Source: Sthenelais limicola (Eukaryota > Annelida > Polychaeta > Phyllodocida > Sigalionidae). From it: a stretch of 64,000 nucleotides of DNA. The notes under the pieces were generated by a model. It saw only the letters and a program-made list of their open reading frames with translations, was not told the DNA's origin and searched no databases. Where the stretch lies: the NCBI GenBank assembly GCA_942159475.1, contig OW804097.1:55448986-55512985 (forward strand), in the 5' to 3' direction. Below are positions 32,401 to 44,400 of the stretch, one piece after another. Position 1 is the first letter of the stretch. Every line of letters begins with the position of its first letter. The translations under genes were made by a program, and so were the position numbers.

Positions 32401-35400
32401 AGCTCTATTTTACATCTTAGATGGGTGAATCGTAGAAGTAAAAATCTGAAGTAAATATAAAAATACCTGATAGGATATCATAATCAATGACCCTGCAGGG
32501 CCTGCTTGGCAAGTATCATAAGTATATATGCATTGTATGGTCGGAATGTTTTAACTACGGATAAGCCGTAAACTTTTTGTGCGAGTATTTATTTTTTGTG
32601 ATGATAGGCAATTTAAAGTAGATGGCTGTAAACACTTCTGATTTTGACATGGTTGAAGTTCCCCCAATATTAGATACAAAATGGCGGTACCAAGGGGTCC
32701 TGTCAAAGTTGGATGAGATAAGGCTTTCTAAGCAGCATTTTTGACATTCGCAAAGTACATGAAATTATTTTTAAGTTGAGAGTCAAACTTAACCACCTCT
32801 TTGATTTCCAGCAACAAGACCCTGTGGTGCAGCAACAACAACAACAACAGCAACAGCAACAATTACCAGGTCACGAAGAGGCTGACGCCCAGCATGCACA
32901 GATGAGGGTGGGACAGAAGTACCACCAACAGCAAGGGACAGGAAATCCGGCTGGTCAGCAGCCTGCCCCAGCAGACCAGCAGGGGGATCAGAATAATAAT
33001 GATAATATGGCCATGCAGATCAAACAGCCAGGTATGAATACTATCATTATTTTATTATTGAAGATGCAAGATCTCGGTGTATGGACTGGATTCCCACTTA
33101 GCTTTTTTTAAAAAGAAAAAAAAGGATAGTATAAGCTTGTGAGTGGCATATTCTGATTTGAAGCAGATGGAGTCGTAATGTTGATTATAATGTGCCTAGG
33201 GGTTTCTAAACTCTCCATATTCAGCCTACCCTGACTTGCATCTCTATATCATTTATACCCGTGTTTCCATCCCGGCGTTTAAATCCACCAGGACAGAAAA
33301 GAATGTTGTCCCTGTAGCACACCCAGTTGGGATGTTCATTTAATATTTTTCCAAATAAACTAAAGTTTTCTGGTACTAGGAATGATGTCAGACCATAATA
33401 AAAAAAAATGAGGAAGATTATAATGATAATGACAATAACAAAAAATATGAAGATTATTCATTTTGCCTAATACCAGAGAAGTTTTGTTGCATATGAATTT
33501 CTGGCGTATAAGGTACTTAATGTACAATTAAAAGTTTTAAATCTTATATTAATCTAGAGGAAAATTTATTTCATTTTGCTAGGTGACAACCAACACCCTG
33601 GCTACCACCAGGTGAAGGATCCTGAGGATCCGCGTGGCCACGTTCAACTGAAGGTGGATGATACGCAGGACGAAGGTGGAGCTGCTGGAGACAATGCAGA
33701 TGAAGAACACAAAAATGTACAGCTACAGCAAGTCCAGCCCCCTAACATGAGCCCTGAGAAGGTGAGTAATTTGAGCTTTACTGAGCTTATTATTCGTCCA
33801 AATAAAGCTTATACTTTATTCCTGTCGTAACTTTGTGCTGATGGAATTATAACCCCTCACGAGGGGTTATACACATATTGGACTTTAGGGATGTGCATAT
33901 TTTACTTAGGCAGCTTACAGAATCTGATGAAGGTGTCCAAGATTTTTAAAACGAGGCAGAGGGGTACCCACCTTGATTCACATTAAGCCAGCATAGGAAA
34001 AACAGTTTAATTTTACTAATGTATTTATACAACAAAATGTCTCTACAGTTATGATTGTTATAAAAGTCTCACATCTTACTGACATAATAGGCAAGATTTG
34101 GAACAGCAATCTGAACGCACCTACACATGCCACATCCAATAACATGTTGAGAGGTTGCCCTGGTATTTGTTTACCATAATTATTAAAGGGAAATAAAGTA
34201 AGATGAACATTGGGCATGGTGTTGTCTAATATATCCTCAAGTTTGGATTACGTATTAGATGTTTCTTCTGTCTCTAAAATGACTTTTAATTAGGGGCCCT
34301 CCATGTCCATTGGAAACTGTACTCACATAATGTAAACACAGGTGACCCAGGCCCCTGTTTCGGTCAAAATTACCCATGAGCCTCTATACTAGCCTCAGTC
34401 CACCAGTTATATCCCATTCCGAATCTTCCCTATTGCCTATGAAAATGGGTCTTTTTAAACCATATTCCATTACTGCAAAGTTATGATTGGAATGAAATTG
34501 TGGCATCTAAAGATTTTCCCTGTGAATGTGACTCCAACAGTGTAGGTCCTTGTCTCATTTCTTTAAAAATGCATAGATGTGAGGGAATCCAAATTGGTGT
34601 GTTTTGATTCATTGCTAGAGAGCACATATTCCTCTTCATCCCAGGAATCTAGAATGTCTGAAAGATATGATTTAGTCGGTGCCATAGTATTCTGAATCAA
34701 GCATGTCATTTGTAGAGTTTAGTCCCCTGTTGAGTCATGAGATTCGTTTAGTGATTACAGGTACCCTGGATGTTGTTGAATTTCAAATCATAGCTGAATA
34801 TACATATATACCTGACCTTTGAACCGTGCATATTTATGTGTGCTGTATTTGTCATGTGTAGTGTGTTGTACTGTGACTTAACTCCCATTACCACATTGTG
34901 ATTAAATCTCATAACCTTTTACATAACATCAAAGATCCTTGATGAAGCAAAAGTGGAATTTTAAAGCCTATAGATGCTTGTATACGTTGGCTGAAATAAT
35001 TGCACGACAGCCCAATCTATATTCATAGATATTGACATTTTGATATAAAATTTTGATTACGTAAAGGCAAGTTTACTTATAATAAAATAGTTAAGCCTGG
35101 TATGTATTCATTTTGGGTGAAATTAATTTTAAAGCCAGGGAAATTTTGTCCAAAGTTTTGTCTTATCTCTGTAATACTCTTTTTTGCCCAAATCAAGTGG
35201 AGACCCAAAGTTGAGACCACTGAGAATTTTTTAGACAAACACCTTTACTGTGTAACAAATTGTGCTATAAAAAAATGAAAGGCAAAATTAAGAATTACTG
35301 TCGATTTAGTTGAGAACATGTTATGTAACTGGCTCCATATGATTTCAAATCTAAAAAACAATGTGCAGTGTGACAGATGAAATTCCTTAACCAAAAGATT

Positions 35401-38400
35401 ATATTTTATATCAATATGCTTTGAAGTTAAAGGCACAGACTAACACGGACGTTTTTGTTCTCTTTACCACCATTACCCCTTTCTTAACTCATTCCCTCTT
35501 CATAACCTTCCCTACCTTGCTTCCATGTGTCCCTTTGATCACTATCCTCCCCTCACAACACCCTGCATTCCATTCCAACAAACTAAACTTTCCATTAGAA
35601 TAAGACCAGAAACGGCAGTCTGCTACTGAATAAAATTAACCAGGCCGTAGGGCCCGAAAGACCGCATGGTAAGAATCAATTGCCACAACATTTGCCTTTG
35701 GGACATAACGCAGAAAATGGAGAAAACCAAAAACAGGATGAACATGCACAATTTCAGGAGAAACGTCAGTTGGAGAACTCGCATAATAACGACAACAACG
35801 ATCTTCATGGCCAGGCCTTGGCTGTGAACGGACCAGATCAGAACAATGGCTTGAAGCGTGTGGAAAACCAGATGATGGGGGTGAAAGATGTAAATGCTGG
35901 GGACAATTCCAAGGTAGCAAATGCCACCATTGTCCGTGGGGCTTAGTGGCTAATGGAAAGGAGCTTTTTTAATTATTCAACCACCACCACCAGTACTATG
36001 GACTTTTTAAAAATAGAAACGCTTTTTTATTTTAAGTTTGTTCCAAACAGTATCGGCTTCTCTCTGGCGTTTCTGCCTGCACAATTCTACTTTTAGAAAT
36101 AAGTGGCTGCATGGAATAAGCATGAAGCCTGTGGCGGTTATTTTGTAAATATTTTCTACGATTTATGATATTTTGATCCATGGGTTTACCATTTATTCAC
36201 ATACAATGGAGTCAGTCTCTTAAAGCTGTTATTCGAGTATTAAAGTCCAGATGGTAGAGATACTGTATCGATTCTGTTATTGTATATTAATCAGGAGGAA
36301 CACATGATAGGATTTATCAAAATTGTCTTATTTTACATTTTTATGAAAGGCTGTGGTAGTCTATTTGATCTATTTTATTGTTACATTTACAGTATTATAC
36401 ATTTGATATGGGTCTCACTTTGGAACTTTGGAACTTTTACAGGCATATTTGGTTGAAGGAAATTCAGATATTTCCCAGAGATCCTTTTAAAATGTCTCTT
36501 TGATTTTTATTGTATAAAAGAAACTTTATAATGTATTGTTATTATTTCTTGGATGAAATATTTTTTTAACTGGTTGGAAATAAAGAATAGGTCTTGCTTA
36601 GTCCAACAAACTTCTGTATTAGTGCCTTCATATAGTCATTCTTGAATCAAAATAATAAATATAGAAATTGGTTTTGATTTAAATAGTACAAACTAATACA
36701 GTTATTGTGTTTCTGCGAATAGTGAGCTGACAGATTTCCCTTAGATATTGATGATGAGAATATTACATGCCTTATTTTCCTCTTGTGTAAGAAGAATCTG
36801 CATTTTGAATATGCTGCGAAATATTGAGAAAGTGATTTCATCATTATTTAAGACCGAAGTTATAACAATTTTTATATATTACAAAAGTGAAATGTAGTAA
36901 ATAGAATAATTGAAAAGTAAAAACAGAAAATTCGTAAAATGAGGAGAAAAAGAAAGATCCCCATGACAAAAAATAAATATTTCCTGTGAAAACCGTAACA
37001 TGACTGGTGTTTTCGATAATTCTAAGGAATTTTAGGAACTAACAATCCCTGTTCTTTAACTTAGAAAAAGCACTCCAGACCATTCTTTAGCAAACCTGAT
37101 CAATCAAAGAAAAGTTATAGGTGGCTGTCACTGTTACTTGTTGATAAATAGATGGTTAAATTAGGACATCATAAGTGATCTTGTCCAGAGGAGGTAATGT
37201 AAATTATTCTTACCACCCTGGTTAAGGGTTTGTAGCATACCTGTAGTCCAAGTCCCCTTATCTGAATGACCCGGGTATCACCTTTCATTGCGCCCACTTA
37301 ATATCTGCTTGGCTATAATCTCTTCCCCTGCATCATCATAAACCTCCAGGAAATGTTTGTGAAATAGATATGGTTGATTGTGTTAAAAATTAGTATAATT
37401 AAGCAGGGATGCCAGTCTTCCATGAATTAATGAATTTCCATAATATCCATACTTCCAAAAATATTCATAATCTCCATAACATTAATCAGTTTTCTTCTCC
37501 ATTAAATCCCATATTTTCATTTTTATATCATAATACATATGTATTTTAGCATTGTTGAATATCTATCCAGCCCAAGTAAGGCCAGAAACCGGGAGCATAT
37601 GCCGATGATTTTAGACACCCTGTGCCCGGCAGGAGTGGGGTATAGGCGGCAGGCCTTGTTCCATTAAAGGCCGGGGTCCTCCCCGAGCTATGTTCCATGT
37701 GTATTCTTTAATGGAAGATTAGACCGCTGGTTTTCCACTGAGAATCCCTCGGCGCACCCCTCTCCACAGCCGGGAGGTAACCCAAGTAGAGCCGGTCTCC
37801 CGTATATTTTCTTGGTGGGACCACAAACCCCCCGCATGGGCCTTGGATCCTACTATCACAGAGTTCCATTAATTTTTCTGACTCCAACTGGCATCCCTGA
37901 TTAAGAGAAATTAGTATAATTAAGACAACATTTAAGTCGAAAGACGTCTTACTTAAATTACCGAAGTTGGTTATGCTTTCCTGGTGGTTTTGGAATGTCT
38001 TGTTTGTTTCGAGCACATATACTTGGTCTATTGATAGATTTAATTGGAAGATTGTGGTGATGGGGATTTAACTTTAAGCTTTTTAAAGGTTTGATTAAAA
38101 ACTTCAACAATTCCCACCCTCAGCACAGCTATATATATACCTCTTTGTAAAATTCTAAGCTAGATGGCCTGTCTGTATTAATGCAATAATATGTGTTCGA
38201 TTTAGTCTATTTAGGACAAAGGAATGGGGTTCTAGGGACCAACAAAGCTTGCTATTCATTTCCCATGTATATCTATAGAACTGTTTTGTCTATATGTTTT
38301 ACTATTGGAAAAGTTCATGAAATTGACCATCTGGTCTATGATATGATAATTGCCACTTGTAATGATTTAAAAATTAAAAGTTAATGTTAATTTTCTAAAT

Positions 38401-41400
38401 GTTTTTTTTTCCTTTTCAGCTCAAAGATGACCCTAACAAAGCGTGAGTATATCTTGATATCTTCTTACTACTAGATAGCAAACTATATCCCTGCGAAATT
38501 GTTTTATTTGTGTTTCTGTACACCATTCGGAACTTGGAATATTAGGTGTGTACACCGGTCGGAACTTGGAATTTTCCTAAAATAAACTTCCTGCATACGC
38601 CTAAGAGGACAATGACAATAATGAAAATTAGCACAAATTTACAAATATTACAAGATTTTCAGTCCACTCAACAAGTGGCATTATATTGGCAGAGGCGATT
38701 CACAACCCTCCTCTTCTAAGTCCTACCATGCAGGATGTAAATGATGGCAACAGGGATTTGTAATGCTAATCCCCAGCGTTCGCAACGATTACTGTAATAG
38801 CAACAACATAACATATCGTTCTAAGAAGTAACTCTCTTATAAAGTAACTGAAACTTTGATTATGTGTTTATTTCAGTATGGAGGAGAATGACGATGAGGA
38901 AAATGGTGAGCTATTTTTAATATAACTTAGTTTTTCGCACAGGACTAGATTTCTCTACTTGTGTGGGGGTTGTTTTTTTTGTTCAAATGTGTAAACAAAT
39001 TTTAAGGACTTTCAGTTCATTTCATAAATGTCCATTGGAAAATGAGTTGTGAAACCACTGCTTTTATATTAAACTTTAATTAGGCCATTATAATTATCAA
39101 GTTTTTAATCAAGAGTTGAACATTTTGTTCTGAAATAAATGATTTTCTTTCAGATGACAAAGATGGAAATGACAACTTAATACATCACAACGTAAGTAGA
39201 GTTTAGAACGATTTCCTACGTTGGATGATTGGCGCATGGATAACAACATGTCCCTACTAATATCTGTCACCGTCCCTCCTCCTGCATATAAGTGTTAGCA
39301 TGTATTGCCTACTCTTTTGGTACATAAGTCCATATACACAGCCCTTCAAAGCTTCTGAGTAATTATTGTGCCCAGAGCCTTTCTTGGGAAATCTAGAATT
39401 TAATTATTAAGCTAAAATTCAGGCATTGGCTTGCTTCAAAATTTGGAGAAATAATTACCCTGGAATTAGTTTTAAGTTTGATTATATGACACCTAACGAT
39501 AGAGTTGCATACCGACGTACGCAAATCCTTGATTGAATAGTTATGCTTTATTTAACCCCTGATAAGTCTTAATATTAACTAATAATGTGCATAGACATGT
39601 GACGTCTAATTGTCAATAATTATATCAACATACTTCATACATACATCCCACAAAGAAATATCTAGATGTACCTGACACTGAGGATTAAACTATGTCAAAT
39701 GAAAATAATAAAGGGCCTTGAAATTGAGGGGATAGGACTTAAAACGTCCTGAAACCTGAATTTGGACTGTGAATATGCTTTTTATAGGGTGGTGATAGTA
39801 GATTATTATCTTGTCCTCTAGTATTAACCGTACCTCCGACATTTCTGCCTGACACAGAGTGAAAGTTTTGCTAATAGTATGTAACTTTTGGATAGCCTTT
39901 GTAAAACAGCAACTAAAAACTATTGCACATCCATGCTCATGTCAATTATATATATTATATATTATATATATTATATATTATATATATTATATATTATATA
40001 AATATACATGTATGGGCTAGGAGGCTATTTCTTATAAGTCTTAGGTTCCCTTAAATGGTCTTGAATCTTATAGGTAATGAAGGACTTGCATGGGCGCCTA
40101 ATTCATTTGCTACTATCTTATTGTATCAATTTTGCCTTAGACACGTCTATATGCGACGTGAAAGACCTGATTAGGGAACTTTCGGTTGTTTTAGGCCAAA
40201 CATGGTGGAAAGTAGAGAGTTTGAATGACACAGAATCTGCTAGCGTCATGAACACAGAGTCTTTCTTGGGTTCTAATGCAGCGAGAGGCTTGCCATAGTG
40301 TCATTTCACCTCAGTGCACACCGACTGGGTCCTTAAAGTGTTGACTGATGATAATGCGACTGACTAACTGCTCAGGAACAGCAAGCTGTTAATACAAATA
40401 GCAGGAAAAACGATTTCAAGGCTCATTTATTTTCACCTCCTCCTCCTCCTCCTGCCCATGCCCCTCCATGCATGGTCGCAATTATCTCATTAACAGGAAG
40501 GAGGAGATTGGAGAGGAAGATGTATTTAAGTGAAGTGTCACCCTAGCCCCCTAGGAGGTGGTGCGCTCTGGATACCCTTATAAATAAAATAACGCGCGAG
40601 TTTGTTAGATCCAGAAATTATTTCTTTTTTAAATGTTGAAATTAAAGTTCTTTTACTCCAGCTTCGCGATATGTGGCTACAAGTGGCCACATTGTCAATG
40701 ACCTCCTTGTAATAATGCCCACATTGAGCAGGGCTATGATTATTGGGGTAAATTTTATTCGGTAATTTAGAGGTATTTTGGATTTTGGCATCGATAAGCA
40801 TAAAATAGTTTTACCTCCACTCTCAGAGGTCGCAATAACCTCCTCACTGGTTATCACCGGAGATATCTCACAGGAACGGTCAGTGATACCGAAATATCAG
40901 AGATAAGACATATCACATTGTGAAAATCTGCCTAATAAAATTATTTAAAAAAAATATCCCTGTTTCATTTCTGGCCGTGTGTATAGCTGTCTATGTTACA
41001 TAAATCACAAAAAGCAGTGTTCTGCTGTTAGCTTTTAGATTGATACAGGAGTCAATGCAAGTCCTAGATACCAGTCTGACAGATGTATATTTGTGGTGCC
41101 CTTGCAGCAGGATGAAGCCTTGGGAGCAGACAATCCTCTCCACCGCAATAATTTCGAGGAAGGGCCCATGGGTGGGTTGGGATTTGACCAGAACGCCATA
41201 CAGGCGCCCGTCCAGCCGCAGATGCTGCCGCGGCCTGATGAGGTTGGGGCAGCGCCAGACAGCAATCTGGCTGCAGTGGGCGGCGGTCAGGTAGAGAGGC
41301 CCAATGTGGTGCCACCCATGGTCAACAACCTACCTGAGGACCAGGTAACTTCTTGGGGATGCATCTGTCAATTGCAACCTCCACCTCTTCCTCCTGGGGG

Positions 41401-44400
41401 ATGGTCAGGAGATTTTATAAGACCCACCCAGTTCCATGTCTGGGGTGGAAAGGGATTAATTGGGGGACTTGTCAGAATGATTCCGCGAACTTGGCAGAAT
41501 TCACAAACGAGTTTGTGATCAGGTTCGCAAAGTAATTTTGATGTGGCCCCTTGGAAATTCCATACAAATGTTGGGTCCTCCAGAAATCTTGGTCTTTGGG
41601 GTCTCCCTAAGTGTCTCTCTTTTAGGGTTTAATCAAAATTAATTTCACAAGCTTTGTGGACCAGTTGCCGAACTCGATTATCAGTGGTGGTTGGTGGCAG
41701 CAACTCGTCAACAGGTTCATGATGTTCGCAAAATGCTTTTGGTGTGGCCCCTTATAAACAGAAATACTTCTATCTCAAGAAAATAGTTTTGTTGTGAGAA
41801 ATCCAACTATTTTCGGAGATTTTGCTAGTAAATAAAAAATATTTTCATCTTTAACATTAATTCAAATCCTTTTAACGAAATTTTCCTCAGAAGATTGTGT
41901 AAGTTACCCATGACCATGTCCTCGGGATAGTAGATGGGGGTAATAGTTGACAGGTGTAATAATATTGAATTAAATTTCTTAAATACAGGCCATGGAATAA
42001 GTTCTAAAGTGCTGAAAAATATTTTATTGAAAGCTATAGGTCATTTCTTCTTACCTCAAGGCAATTGACTGCTGAGGTGACCAGGGCTGATAATATAATT
42101 TATCGCTACCGCGGAGTTTCATGCGTTAATGTGGATATTCTATTTATACATCTTCTGAGCTGGTTATATTTGATATGAGGTCTTAATCTACAGGACTTGT
42201 ATTTGCAAATTGCAAATACGCGTCGTTCCACTTAACCTGCATTCGAGGGGAAAAGTTCGGGTTAACCGAAAATTAAGCTAAAGAGAAATGGAATATCAAG
42301 AAGAAATCTACAGGGAAATTGCAAAAAGTTCAATTTAACCAAAAATTCTGGTAAACTGAGTTCAGCGGGACATAGTATTAATGGAACAATGCCTTCTGGG
42401 CCTGAACTTAATCCATGGCTTGAATGGAAATCTTATATGATATTCAAAAATATGGTAATTCAAAGTAACAACATATTAGGGTGTCTTTTGTAAAGGGGTC
42501 TTCCACGTAAGATTTTTGTCATTGCCATTTGGATTTTGTAGGAAACATTTGTAATGAATCATTTTTAAAATCTCACTTTAATGTTATTTCCTATTCAAAG
42601 ACCGTCATTAAGGCTATGATCAAAATACTTTTGAGTTCTGTCGTCCTTCACATCAGTTATTGAGACATGTGCATTTAGTTTCTGTCCATTTCAATAAAGA
42701 CCTTCCATCGATGGTAATCATAGTCAATCCCAATAACGAACAGGCTGTGTGGAAGACCCCTAATATATATGCTATTATATTGTGTTTATGTCAATGTTTG
42801 AAGACTGAAGGCGGTATTCAAAATGAGAAGCTATATGTTTTTGATCACCTATTATATAATGTATCATACTAAATTATCTTATGTTACACTTTGTGTTGCC
42901 AATTTACGTTAAGCGACAGACATTTCCCAAGTTTCCCTTAATTTCATCTAAGAATTGAGGAATTTAAGTTATAAGTTATAAGTTAACGTACTTAGAAAAT
43001 AAGTACCAAAATGATACTATGGGGTTTTAAAACACGAAAAAAATTGTGTTAAACCGTTGCACTACAAATATATTTTTTTTGTCTTGTAAGAAATCTGTTT
43101 TGTATGAAAACTACTAAGTGTCGATAATACATTCATAGCATGGGCTTATCGCATGGGTCGCAATAACATCATCAAATATTTGCAAGTTTCTTATAACTTT
43201 CCTATCTGTAATATTAAATTTGTGATGTATTTCTCTGACACTTGCCTTGTTTTGCTTCGTAGTTCATCGGTGATGTATTCCTAAACCCATTAGTGTTACT
43301 ATGCTCGGTATTTTCTTTTATCTTTCATTTAACCGCTAATAAATTTGTCAAATTTCAATACCATTTTCGTAACATTAACTACTTATTTGCTATAATTTGA
43401 ATCATAACATATTTACATTGCGTCATCGGGGAGGTATACATGTAAAAGGAGAAAAAACATATTTAGCCCTGGTGTTGCTACTCTATTTTTATTTACTTAC
43501 ACTAAAACAGATATTCGCAAACACATTTCAGTTAAACATGAGTTTATTTGTTAAGCCCCGACCGATTTTGTATGCCTAGCGAGGCCTAACTTTGGTTTAA
43601 AATTGAAGTCATCTTCCTCCCTGCTTAAACATATATTTAGTTCATATCAAATATGAATATTATTTTTTTCTTTCTTGTTTGTTGTTGTCAAACATAGTTT
43701 TATTCCATTTCCATCCACGAATATGAATATTCTTACTGCACCCATTTATTGCACCTCTTATAAAACATGGGCTATGGTAAAGCATTTGATGATGTTTCAT
43801 TCATTCAATAATGTGTATTTCTGCTCACTCAGGTACCAAAAGCTCCTCGCCTGGGTGACAATGAGATTCTCCATAAAGGACAGGGCGTTGCGGACGATGG
43901 TGATGATTATGGCAATAACAATGGTATGTAAGGAATGGTCGCAATGAATGCAATGGGAACCAGTGACTTATTTTCTAATTTTAGGAAAGCATGTCAAACT
44001 CTTCTTCCAGTCCCTCTTGTCCCCTGAATGAAATTGTCTCCTTTTTTAATTATTAATATATAATTTGTTTCCTTTAGACAAAAAACTGGTGTACTCCATT
44101 TCAAACAATCCGTTAGATGGTATTCTTAATCCCCCCAAGAAAATGCTTTACAGGGAGTCACTTTTATTAAAATTTAAGATCGCCTTTGGAAGTTTGTTAA
44201 AAAAAAATTGAAAGTACCCAAAATCAAGGTTTAAAATTGATTGTGTATCCTAAATTAATTATCCGAAAAATTCACCTTAGAGTGTAGAAATTTAGCAAAG
44301 ATTCTTTTCATTTCAGTCTAACTTCGTGAGTTACTTTACATTTCACCGGTTTTAAAGCCATTCACACAACAAACTAACTTTAACTACAATCCATTTGATT

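Noticed and set aside
40077..40298. 73-codon plus-strand ORF in GOLIM4-like intron 14
   Set aside because: No flanking splice sites in phase with neighbouring exons and no family resemblance.
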